Shown one piece after another: positions 1-5,930 of a DNA stretch of 5,930 nt. The position numbers and the translations under genes were made by a program. The DNA is from Bacteroidales bacterium 45-6 (GTDB taxonomy: Bacteria; Bacteroidota; Bacteroidia; Bacteroidales; Dysgonomonadaceae): the NCBI GenBank assembly GCA_001897035.1, contig MKRS01000639.1, positions 1 through 5,930 on the forward strand. The letters are read 5' to 3'. The first letter of the stretch is position 1. Each line of letters opens with the position of its first letter. The notes below the pieces were generated by a model. The model did not search any database and was not told where the DNA came from. It saw nothing but the letters and a program-made list of their open reading frames with translations.

Positions 1-22
1 TATTGATTACTAATTGGTAAGG

Positions 23-58
23 AAAAGGAGAATCGCTCGAGGGGGTTCTCCTTTTTTT
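23..58 (+). terminator. Strong stem-loop with T-tract, probably an intrinsic terminator
   Basis: Arms at 23-32 (AAAAGGAGAA) and 46-55 (TTCTCCTTTT) are perfectly complementary over 10 bp around a 13-base loop. On the plus strand the GC-containing part of the stem runs straight into seven Ts (52-58). This is the layout of a Rho-independent terminator for a plus-strand transcript arriving from the left. Plus-strand stops are present just upstream, for example TAA at 18-20, so a convergent gene may end there, but that gene is outside the window. On the minus strand the stem is followed by four Ts belonging to the A/T arm, so it could also stop the acyltransferase transcript that ends 65 bases away. 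The hairpin is seen directly; the bidirectional role is inferred. Confidence 0.75.
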
Positions 59-87
59 GTAAGAAAAATAAGAAGGAAAAGATGGAA

Positions 88-119
88 GAAGCTATCAGTA
101 TCCACCCAGCGATAGCCCC
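88..119 (-). terminator. Hairpin just after the membrane acyltransferase stop, possible weak terminator
   Basis: Six complementary bases, GATAGC (111-116) and GCTATC (91-96), flank a 14-base loop. In RNA read from the minus strand the stem can extend by two G-U pairs and one G-C pair out to 119 and 88. It begins only a few bases after the stop codon at 123-125 and is followed by a pyrimidine-rich stretch without a clean run of Ts. It could be a 3'-end processing or termination hairpin for the minus-strand gene, with the stronger stem-loop at 23-58 as backup. The loop is long and the T-tract interrupted, so confidence is low. Confidence 0.3.
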
Positions 120-122
120 GAT

Positions 123-1082
123 TCATTCCCTTACAAGCTTTTTATCGATAAAGGAAAAAGTCTCTTCAACCTTCAAAATATAATTCAACAAAAGGCTCAA
201 TGGAATGGCAAAAACCGCTATCAAAATAGAATACGCAACGCTATTTTGAGGAAAAACGAGATAAAGAAATTCAAACGCCAACAAATGCGTAGTAAATATA
301 TATAGGGAATTGCGTCCCAGATAAGACAGAATACCGCCTAAAAACCGTTGTTTACCAATCAGGCGACTCAATTCAACAGTTAAAATCGAGACAGATGACG
401 AAATGAATACATAAAAGAAGTTCCCGTACTGGTTCTCCTTCATATCAATAATGGGAAAATCTCCTCTCAGGAAACAATAGATGCAGGCCAAGATACCCAT
501 GACGTAAACAAAATACTTGATTCTTGGAACTTTCCCATACCAATTGCCTAAGCCGTAGAAAACGATTGCAGTACACGCAGAATCAAGATACAAGGGAAGC
601 CTTATGTTGTAAATACTCAACAACACTCCCATCACATATAACAAAACGGTAGCCACGATTAAAAATGACTTATTCCAAAAGTCGATAACCCGATACAAAA
701 CAGATACCCAAAACAATGCGAGAAAAAACCACAAAATAGTAGCTACACCGTAAGGGCGTATCAGGATACTGGGATAAAACTGAAAAGGTTTATTGATACA
801 ATAATATAGAAGAAAGAAAATTGCGTTCAACACCACAATGTAATAGATGTAAGGGACAATGAGCGACTTCACCTTATTGAACGCATAAGCCATGCCGTCC
901 CCACTTTTGCGGTAAAAATATCCTGAAACCAGAAAGAACAAAGGCATGTGAAATAGAAAAATATAGGGTTTAAGAAGGCAACCCGTGGTATGCCCATAAA
1001 CAACAAGGAATATGCCTATTCCTTTTGCAATATCCATAAATTGGATGCGATTGTTTGTCTGATGTTTATTACACAGTGTCAT
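123..1082 (-). CDS. Acyltransferase-3 family integral-membrane O-acyltransferase
   Basis: The 319-residue protein belongs to the acyltransferase-3 family, multi-pass inner-membrane enzymes that transfer acyl groups, usually acetyl, to sugars of surface polysaccharides. Visible hallmarks are the N-terminal R12-x(3)-MDIAKG segment followed by VVYGHT with the conserved His31, then FHMPLFFLVSGYFYRK (44-59). About ten hydrophobic segments follow, ending in the typical late motif LGRNSLYIFTTH (255-266). Length fits the family. ATG at 1082 is preferred over the internal Met16 because Arg12 lies in the conserved family start; there is no Shine-Dalgarno-like sequence. It lies 293 bases downstream of the flippase gene and may have its own promoter. 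Its DNA is more AT-rich than that of the central genes (22 G+C of 60 at 181-240). The acyl group and target sugar cannot be deduced. Class assignment is firm; the polysaccharide role is inferred from context. Confidence 0.93.
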   Translation of the reverse strand: MTLCNKHQTNNRIQFMDIAKGIGIFLVVYGHTTGCLLKPYIFLFHMPLFFLVSGYFYRKSGDGMAYAFNKVKSLIVPYIYYIVVLNAIFFLLYYCINKPFQFYPSILIRPYGVATILWFFLALFWVSVLYRVIDFWNKSFLIVATVLLYVMGVLLSIYNIRLPLYLDSACTAIVFYGLGNWYGKVPRIKYFVYVMGILACIYCFLRGDFPIIDMKENQYGNFFYVFISSSVSILTVELSRLIGKQRFLGGILSYLGRNSLYIFTTHLLAFEFLYLVFPQNSVAYSILIAVFAIPLSLLLNYILKVEETFSFIDKKLVRE

Positions 1083-1375
1083 AAAATTATATTCAGCTTA
1101 AATGAGATTTATCCTGCTAAGGCCAGTAATGAGGCCACAAAAAGATGAACTTTGCAGTTTTACAAAAAAATCATCAATAATTCATTATTCTAATATCCAC
1201 TTAGATATTTAATACTTATATGATGGCACTTAATTATCCAACACCTACTATATATGTATCAAAAACAGATTTATTACTGCATGTGCCATCTACCACAGAG
1301 CATAATAATCGAGGCAACTGCAATCACATGGAAGTGTAACCTTGGGGCCACCTCATCGCCAAGCCTTCTAAGAAA
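1083..1375 (-). other. AT-rich intergenic spacer between flippase and membrane acyltransferase genes
   Basis: This 293-base stretch separates the four-gene unit from the acyltransferase-3 gene, in contrast to the overlapping genes upstream. The middle is strongly AT-rich (14 G+C of 60 at 1141-1200), while the part nearest the flippase (about 1291-1375) is closer to coding composition. In that part a minus-strand frame stays open for a few dozen codons up to paired TAA stops near 1275-1280, but it has no recognisable domain. Small inverted repeats occur, including AATAA/TTATT at 1176-1189 and GGCC/GGCC at 1121-1136; none has a T-tract that would make a terminator. A candidate promoter is listed separately. 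I see no RNA gene or transposase. Confidence 0.6.
1138..1166 (-). promoter_or_regulatory. Candidate Bacteroides-type promoter for the membrane acyltransferase gene
   Basis: Reading the minus strand, TTTG (1166-1163) is followed after 17 bases by TCTTTTTG (1145-1138). This resembles the Bacteroides primary-sigma consensus of a -33 TTTG and a -7 TAnnTTTG, with one mismatch (C for A at the second position). It would place the transcription start near 1131 and give a leader of roughly 50 bases before the ATG at 1082, in an AT-rich spacer. TTTG-like words are common in such DNA, so this is only a candidate. Confidence 0.28.
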
Positions 1376-2827
1376 TCAGCGAGACAAAGCTTCCACCAGC
1401 TTTCGAAACCCTCCTCCTACATTAAAAATGCGGGAATAATGAACATAAGCCAACCAAGCAAATATGAATATTGTTGTTTTGAGAAAAAGAGTAGTCAACA
1501 AACTGAATATCGGCAGGAAATAAGCTGTCACTCCAAGTAAAAGCACAAGCACAATCGAAAAAAGGAGCGCTCCTGCAAGCTGCTTAAAAAACAAATAAAG
1601 CCCCCTTTTCAACGTCACCAAATACATCTGGAGGTAGCATTGCACAAAGTTAATAGAGAATGAGACACAAAGACACATGGCAACAGCTTCCAGCGACTTG
1701 AAATAAAAAACACCAAGCAAAATGCCGCTTACATTCAACACCGATGAAAATACCCCACAAACAAATAGGCTACGGGTATCGCCTGCAGCCTGATAAATGG
1801 AGCCGGAGGAAGACAATACAATTTGCACACCGACCGACAGGCTCAATATGCGGAATACCGGAACAGATGCCATCCACTGGTCTCCAAAAAAGAGCAATGT
1901 TATCTCTTTCGAAGAGAAAAATAGGAAAACACTCAACGGAAAACCAATGGCAGCCAACAGCCTGGCTATTTTTTCGTGCGATTCGCCCAACTTCTGCCTG
2001 TCGTTCTGATAATCACTCAGAACAGGATGCATCACGGGAGTAATTACCTGCGTTATATTTTGCAAAGGCAAGGTCATCAAACGGTAGGCCTTGTCATAAT
2101 AGCCCAAAGCCCCCATCCCAATGTATTTGCCGATCAATAATGTATCCAGATTGCGACTAAAATAATTAATTGCGTTGAACATAAACTGATAGGCCGAATA
2201 GCCGAACAACCTACGCAAAGCCGCAATCCCCATTGTGAGCCTCAGCCGTTGCGGATATCGCCTGATGGAGATCAGAAACATCAGCACACTTGACAGAATA
2301 GGATTGATAATCAAGGCATATAATCCTGCACCCCAAAATGCCGCACCAACAGCCACAACGCCACCAGCCAATTGTATCGAAAAACCTCGAACGGAGATAT
2401 ATTTAAAAGCCTTATCCCTATAGAACAAGGCATTAGGCACAATATTGACAGAGGCGAAAAACAAATTGATGGACAAGATCTGGCAAATTGTTGTCAGCAT
2501 GGGACGTTGATAATAGGCGGCAATCAATGGCGAAAAAAAGAAGAACATCCCCGCCAAGATAATTCCTAAAAAAAAGGTGAATGAAAACAGGTCGGATAGC
2601 TGGGTTTTCGACAAGTCTTTGTGTTGCACAATAGCAGGCGACAACCCCATATCTGTAAATAGACTAAAAAAAGCAATAATCACCGAAGCCACCGCCACCA
2701 CCCCAAAATCATCCGGAGAGAGTAGCCGGGCAAGCACCGCCGTCACAACAAGCGTGATTACAATCCCCGCATATTTCGACAAAGCCGTATAGAACACCCC
2801 CGAGACCAATTGAGATTTAATGCCCAT
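1376..2827 (-). CDS. Wzx-type polysaccharide repeat-unit flippase (MOP superfamily, WzxC/TuaB-like)
   Basis: The 483-residue, very hydrophobic protein matches the oligosaccharide flippases of the MOP superfamily, which move undecaprenyl-linked repeat units across the inner membrane. The N-terminal LARLLSPDDFGVVAVASV (32-49) and DMGLSPAIVQ (59-68) are typical of the WzxC/TuaB branch. So is the central block NYFSRNLDTLLIGKYIG (221-237) with GYYDKAYRLMTLPLQNIT (242-259). About twelve to fourteen membrane segments can be drawn. The C-terminus is short and hydrophilic (NVGGGFRKLVEALSR). The ATG at 2827 overlaps the end of the upstream glycosyltransferase gene by 11 bases (its TAA is at 2817-2819), which argues for translational coupling. 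Length is normal and there is no frameshift. The exact substrate is unknown; that it exports the glycan built by the neighbouring enzymes is inferred from the operon. Confidence 0.95.
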   Translation of the reverse strand: MGIKSQLVSGVFYTALSKYAGIVITLVVTAVLARLLSPDDFGVVAVASVIIAFFSLFTDMGLSPAIVQHKDLSKTQLSDLFSFTFFLGIILAGMFFFFSPLIAAYYQRPMLTTICQILSINLFFASVNIVPNALFYRDKAFKYISVRGFSIQLAGGVVAVGAAFWGAGLYALIINPILSSVLMFLISIRRYPQRLRLTMGIAALRRLFGYSAYQFMFNAINYFSRNLDTLLIGKYIGMGALGYYDKAYRLMTLPLQNITQVITPVMHPVLSDYQNDRQKLGESHEKIARLLAAIGFPLSVFLFFSSKEITLLFFGDQWMASVPVFRILSLSVGVQIVLSSSGSIYQAAGDTRSLFVCGVFSSVLNVSGILLGVFYFKSLEAVAMCLCVSFSINFVQCYLQMYLVTLKRGLYLFFKQLAGALLFSIVLVLLLGVTAYFLPIFSLLTTLFLKTTIFIFAWLAYVHYSRIFNVGGGFRKLVEALSR

Positions 2828-3911
2828 GGATAATTGGATTGGTTAGCGAATCATATAAATCAACATATTTTTGAGCGACCACTGCCATTTTCCAATTGCT
2901 CAGTGCGTATTCAAAGTTCCGGGATCCTAAATCCTCCCCTTTTGCTTTTGCCTCTTGCAATGCAATGGCGATGGTTTTCTCAACCATTGGATCAAATACC
3001 GGGTTGCCAGTTTTCTCCAATATTTCTCCAACATTCCCAACATTGGGACCCACCACAGCTTTACCGAATAGAAAGGCGAGGGGTAAATTTCCCGAATTAA
3101 GTATCTGTTTCCGCTGAATGAAGACTAAATCTGAAGCGATTAGCTGCAGACTCAGCAAACGATCCTCCATCACCACATCGTTAGCACCCGCCAAAACACA
3201 GAAATGCCCCAGCGCAGGAACAAGCATTCTGTATCCAACTTGCGATATTGTTCGTTTAAAGAAACCCCGGTGGTGAGGATCTTTCGAGAAGAAAGGTAGC
3301 AGGCGTGATGCAAGCAGGTATTTATTTCTGCATTGAAAATTCAGAAACGCACGCAAGACCATCCTTACTTCCGTCCAGTTCCTAAACTTCCCGAAAGTCA
3401 CAACGACATAAGCATCTGCTGGAATTCCCAATGACGTGCGGGCTTCTGCTTGCGAGGTAGTTTGATCGTATCTTCCTTCGTATATGTGGTGAGGGATAAT
3501 CGAATTTTTGCTATCGGGATATTTCTTCTGGAATTCGCAAAGGCTATATCCGGCCATGTGCACGACGACATCGCTCTCCTCCTCGATGATCCGGTAAGCT
3601 TGCTCAATAACTTTGTTTGGATAGTGCGGGCCTATATTATGCCGGGTATATACTATCTTTACACCAGCCTGCTTGTAACTATTGACCCTTGTTCTTAATC
3701 TATCCGGAATTTCACTGTCTTCGCAATTCCAGCCGACTACTTCTTCAGGCCAATGAAAATGAATAACATCATAATTTTTAGCGGTGGAATCCCAAAACTC
3801 GCTGACAGAACATGTCATGTCAACTCCCGCCCTGCTTAGATGTTCACAAAGCAGTTCGACAAAAGGATTGTCTCCGACAGGTCTGACATCATATACCGTG
3901 AGAACCTTCAT
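2817..3911 (-). CDS. Divergent GT4/GT-B-like glycosyltransferase
   Basis: The 364-residue protein has the outline of a retaining GT-B glycosyltransferase. An N-terminal half (MKVLTVYD start, DVIHFHWPEE at 48-57, TRHNIGPHY at 89-97) would bind the acceptor. A C-terminal half (TFGKFRNW at 172-179; NSGNLPLAFLFGKAVVGPN at 272-290; NVGEIL at 293-298) would bind a nucleotide-sugar donor. The usual E-x7-E donor-site motif is not intact: the first Glu position is occupied by the NSGN segment, although a later Glu (E296) is present. Two starts are possible, GTG at 3917 or ATG at 3911; ATG is preferred because MKVLTVYD then begins the first beta strand as in related enzymes. It starts 13 bases after the acyltransferase stop and overlaps the flippase start by 11 bases. 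It probably adds one sugar to the lipid-linked unit; donor and linkage cannot be deduced. Confidence 0.85.
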   Translation of the reverse strand: MKVLTVYDVRPVGDNPFVELLCEHLSRAGVDMTCSVSEFWDSTAKNYDVIHFHWPEEVVGWNCEDSEIPDRLRTRVNSYKQAGVKIVYTRHNIGPHYPNKVIEQAYRIIEEESDVVVHMAGYSLCEFQKKYPDSKNSIIPHHIYEGRYDQTTSQAEARTSLGIPADAYVVVTFGKFRNWTEVRMVLRAFLNFQCRNKYLLASRLLPFFSKDPHHRGFFKRTISQVGYRMLVPALGHFCVLAGANDVVMEDRLLSLQLIASDLVFIQRKQILNSGNLPLAFLFGKAVVGPNVGNVGEILEKTGNPVFDPMVEKTIAIALQEAKAKGEDLGSRNFEYALSNWKMAVVAQKYVDLYDSLTNPIIHGH

Positions 3912-3924
3912 TGACACATTCTGG

Positions 3925-4542
3925 TTATGGAATTTTCACCCATTCTTTCTTCTCAAAATCATATTGCTTGATGACTCTGGCCGGATTCCCCACCGCCACC
4001 GAATACGGGGGAATATCCCTGTTGACCACGCTTCCCGCACCCACCACACTGTGTTTGCCGATGCTAACCCCGGCGAGCACCACCGAGTTGGCACCAATCC
4101 ACACATTGTCGCCGACCTCGATCTGGCCAACACTCACTCCTTGCTCCACAACAGCGGCGCCTACATCTTCGTAATTGTGGTTGAGGCCAGACAGGACAAC
4201 ATGCTGCGCTGTATTCACATAGTCCCCGATCTTCACAGGTCCTATCAGCGTGTTGCCTATTCCTATCCGCGAATTGCTGCCGACAACGACATCACCAACA
4301 GCATTGTTCAGGCAACAAAAATCTTCTATTATCGAGCACTCGCCAAGGCTGAACAAGCGGTACGGCACCAAGTCTTTCCTCACACTTTGGTAAATCACCG
4401 ATTTACGCCCTCTTTTCAGATAGAACGCCTGAAACAGGCGCAACCAAAAACGAGGACGAGTCCTCACCGGATCCATCAACAGGCTATGGACAAATCCCTT
4501 GAGCCTCTCACTTTTTTTTATCTTATCGCCAAACTTACCCAT
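3925..4542 (-). CDS. Left-handed beta-helix (hexapeptide) sugar O-acyltransferase
   Basis: The 205-residue soluble enzyme belongs to the hexapeptide-repeat acyltransferases (WbbJ/WcaF-like), which form trimers and usually use acetyl-CoA. An N-terminal basic, helical region (1-60, rich in K/R, with RPRFWLRLFQAF at 29-40) precedes imperfect hexapeptide repeats from about 83 to 175. Examples are VVVGSNSRIGIGNTLIGPVKIG (85-106) and VGDNVWIGANSVVLAGVSIG (143-162). SGLNHNYED (118-126) contains His122, the likely catalytic base. The C-terminal NRDIPPYSVAVGNPARVI (174-191) is a family signature. ATG at 4542 is chosen; a frame-compatible GTG at 4611 would add 23 residues buried in the upstream gene. 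With ATG the overlap with that gene is 8 bases. It probably O- or N-acetylates a sugar on the cytoplasmic side; the substrate is unknown. The gene is GC-rich compared with the left part of the window (38 of 60 at 4021-4080). Confidence 0.92.
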   Translation of the reverse strand: MGKFGDKIKKSERLKGFVHSLLMDPVRTRPRFWLRLFQAFYLKRGRKSVIYQSVRKDLVPYRLFSLGECSIIEDFCCLNNAVGDVVVGSNSRIGIGNTLIGPVKIGDYVNTAQHVVLSGLNHNYEDVGAAVVEQGVSVGQIEVGDNVWIGANSVVLAGVSIGKHSVVGAGSVVNRDIPPYSVAVGNPARVIKQYDFEKKEWVKIP

Positions 4543-5662
4543 GTTGAGAAACACTCTTATATATTTCCAAGGTTCTTTTAGCTGTATTCTCCCAAGAGAA
4601 TTCCTTGGCACGGCCTACTCCGTATTCTATTTGGGCTTTTTGAAGGTCAACCGACTCCTCCAGACGGATCATCATTTCCGTAATTGCACCCACACTTTCG
4701 GGATTTGCCATCAAAGCCCGTGTTCCCGCCACTTCAGGCAGTGCGGATGTATTGGATGTGACCACGGGCGTTCCACATCCCATGGCTTCCAAGACGGGCA
4801 GTCCGAAACTCTCGCGGAGAGACGGATACAAAAAGGCAAATGCCCCATTATAAACATAAGGCAAATCATCGTGGGAAATGTAGCCTGGCACATAGAGCAA
4901 ACTCCGGATCCCAGCAATCCCTGCTTCCTGAAGAATTGCGTCCAAATGCTGAGAGTCCAGATCTGCTATCAACAAGGGCCTGGGAGATACGCTCAGGGAC
5001 ACGTAACCCGCATAGGCTTGAAGTGTCCTTTTCAAATTCTTCTTCGGATCCGTGTTTCCCAAAAGAAACCAATAACCTCTGTCCTGAATGTATTTATATA
5101 CAATAGAATCCGGCTTCTGAATCACCTGAAATTCAACTCCCACACCATTATACACGGTCGCGATTTTTCCACTGGCGCTAGGCAAACCCTCTTGGATCCG
5201 CCTTCGTTCATAGTCAGAGACAGTTATCACGTGTCTGGCTTGAAATACGACCCGCGGTACTACAAACCGGCGATAGATTCGCCCCAGATTTTGATACGGC
5301 GACACATTCTTTCCGATTTTCTTCTCCAAGAAAATTATATCGTGCAACGTCAACACCAATGGATAAGGGCAATGCAACGGCGCTGTGTTCGAAGTGCAAT
5401 GCACCACATCCGGCTTGATCCGTTTTAATGCCCGGGGAAGCAACCATTGTTCCCACAGGAAATAATTCGATGTGCCACCCACTTCCACCACTTGGAAATT
5501 CCCCTTTGATGTCAAACATTTGTCATTTCCTGACGCCACCAAAATATAATACTCGTTTTGCGTATCTATCTTCTGAAGCATTCTAATAAGCTCTAAAGCG
5601 ACAAAATCCATTCCGTGTTTTTTCCGCCGGAAGATGCGCTGAGCTTCGATGGCTATTTTCAT
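4535..5662 (-). CDS. Glycosyltransferase family 4 (GT-B fold, retaining)
   Basis: The 375-residue protein is a clear GT4-type glycosyltransferase and probably adds a hexose (often mannose in this subgroup) to the polysaccharide repeat unit in the cytoplasm. Visible features in order are MKIAIEAQRI at the start and GMDFVALELI (17-26), in place of the common G-I-G-R-Y loop. LTLHDIIFLE (104-113), HVITVSDYERRRI (144-156) and YNGV (171-174) follow. The donor-domain signature is GNTDPKKNLKRTLQAY (202-217). PGYISHDDLPYVYNGA (259-274) leads to an intact E-x7-E motif with E284 and E292 in LRESFGLPVLEAMGCGTPVV. Length is normal. ATG at 5662 is well placed at the first beta strand and no Shine-Dalgarno sequence is visible. 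It is the first gene of the four-gene unit seen here; its stop (4535-4537) overlaps the acyltransferase start. The donor sugar is inferred only loosely from similarity. Confidence 0.94.
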   Translation of the reverse strand: MKIAIEAQRIFRRKKHGMDFVALELIRMLQKIDTQNEYYILVASGNDKCLTSKGNFQVVEVGGTSNYFLWEQWLLPRALKRIKPDVVHCTSNTAPLHCPYPLVLTLHDIIFLEKKIGKNVSPYQNLGRIYRRFVVPRVVFQARHVITVSDYERRRIQEGLPSASGKIATVYNGVGVEFQVIQKPDSIVYKYIQDRGYWFLLGNTDPKKNLKRTLQAYAGYVSLSVSPRPLLIADLDSQHLDAILQEAGIAGIRSLLYVPGYISHDDLPYVYNGAFAFLYPSLRESFGLPVLEAMGCGTPVVTSNTSALPEVAGTRALMANPESVGAITEMMIRLEESVDLQKAQIEYGVGRAKEFSWENTAKRTLEIYKSVSQHG

Positions 5663-5877
5663 GCAAAAAACTATTTTTCCGTCATTAATAACAGGAAGGC
5701 CTTTTCAATTTTCCTTTTCATACGATCGAATTCTATATCGGGTTGCGGCCAAGCCCTTTAGATATTACGTGCAAATTACAAAAATTTTCCCAAACGAGAG
5801 GCCAGCAAACCAAGTATTTCAGGGGAAAGAAACCTGCGAAGTCCTGTGGCGAAGATGCAAGCAGGCTTCACTCCAAC
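5663..5877 (-). other. Leader region upstream of the first glycosyltransferase gene
   Basis: These 215 bases contain no gene I can support. A 16-codon minus-strand frame (ATG at 5719-5721, TAG at 5671-5673, beginning MKRKIEK) ends 8 bases before the glycosyltransferase ATG. A second frame, open from the stop at 5878 to TAA at 5776-5778, ends in the leucine-rich GLLASRLGKFL. Either could be chance. A weak promoter-like pair (TTTG near 5806-5810, AATTTTTG near 5779-5786, spaced by about 19 bases) is present but poor. The region may be the 3' remnant of an upstream gene, or a leader carrying a promoter for the operon. Confidence 0.4.
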
Positions 5878-5930
5878 TTATTCATCTTCCCCATGTGGAG
5901 TGTGAATGAAATCGGACTTCTTCTTGTTAA
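5878..5930 (-). CDS. Possible C-terminal end of an upstream gene (partial)
   Basis: A minus-strand frame enters from the right edge and reads about 16 residues, NKKKSDFIHTPHGEDE, before TAA at 5878-5880. The hydrophilic, acidic ending is plausible for the tail of a cytoplasmic enzyme, and an upstream gene in the same direction would be expected in such a locus. The piece is far too short for identification. Another minus-strand frame also crosses the edge and stops slightly further left, so the choice of frame is uncertain. Confidence 0.25.
   Translation of the reverse strand, partial: NKKKSDFIHTPHGEDE

Noticed and set aside
1222..1290. Inverted repeat GATGGCAC / GTGCCATC with 53 bases between, considered as an invertible-promoter or mobile-element end
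   Set aside because: Identity is only 8 bp and does not extend into the flanks. A match of this length is expected by chance in a spacer of this size, and invertible capsule promoters use longer repeats.
1352..1374. CTTGG/CCAAG hairpin close to the end of the flippase gene, considered as a terminator
   Set aside because: It has only five base pairs, a 13-base loop and no T-tract on the minus strand.
1254..1439. Small plus-strand open frame of 61 codons across the flippase 3' end
   Set aside because: It overlaps the flippase stop region antisense, lacks any domain, and has no promoter or coding-like composition.
3784..4581. Long plus-strand open frame of 265 codons opposite the acyltransferase and part of the second glycosyltransferase
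   Set aside because: It is antisense to two well-supported genes, its translation is rich in H, R, S, P and T with no recognisable domain, and GC-rich coding DNA often leaves the opposite strand open.
4499..5428. Plus-strand open frame of 309 codons opposite the GT4 gene
   Set aside because: It lies entirely antisense to a glycosyltransferase with intact motifs, and its own translation shows no family features. It is best explained as a shadow frame.
5649..5909. Plus-strand open frame of 86 codons spanning the right intergenic region
   Set aside because: It starts inside the 5' end of the GT4 gene on the opposite strand, runs against the direction of every other gene, and shows no recognisable domain. 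It cannot be formally excluded, but there is no positive support.

Overview
This 5,930-base window is part of a surface-polysaccharide (capsule, O-antigen or exopolysaccharide) biosynthesis locus, probably from a member of the Bacteroidota such as a gut Bacteroides or Parabacteroides. The assignment is inferred from three things: protein style, the lack of a convincing Shine-Dalgarno sequence before any of the five starts, and a Bacteroides-like promoter candidate. It cannot be settled at species level from the sequence alone. All five supported genes lie on the minus strand, so transcription runs right to left.

Right edge (5663-5930): no complete gene. A minus-strand reading frame enters from outside the window and stops at 5878-5880, which may be the 3' end of an upstream gene. 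About 215 bases of leader follow.

Centre (5662 down to 1376): a tightly packed four-gene unit. In transcription order it encodes a GT4-type glycosyltransferase, a left-handed beta-helix (hexapeptide) acyltransferase, a second more divergent glycosyltransferase, and a Wzx-type flippase of the WzxC/TuaB kind. Successive stop/start junctions are an 8-base overlap, a 13-base gap and an 11-base overlap, so the four genes are almost certainly co-transcribed and translationally coupled. A likely division of labour is that the two glycosyltransferases extend a lipid-linked repeat unit on the cytoplasmic face, the hexapeptide enzyme acetylates a sugar, and the flippase moves the finished unit across the inner membrane. 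No Wzy polymerase, initiating sugar-phosphate transferase, chain-length regulator or UpxY/UpxZ-type regulator is in the window, so only part of the locus is present.

Left part (1375 down to 1): a 293-base AT-rich spacer with a candidate promoter, then an integral-membrane acyltransferase of the acyltransferase-3 family. This gene is visibly more AT-rich than the central genes. It is followed by a short hairpin and a strong stem-loop with a T-tract oriented for plus-strand transcription. The latter suggests a convergent gene beyond the left edge and may mark the end of the cluster.

I found no RNA gene, CRISPR array, insertion sequence or clearly novel system. The points most worth checking are the possible modular origin of the membrane acyltransferase, the missing first glutamate of the E-x7-E motif in the second glycosyltransferase, start-codon choice at the two internal junctions, and the unresolved right edge.
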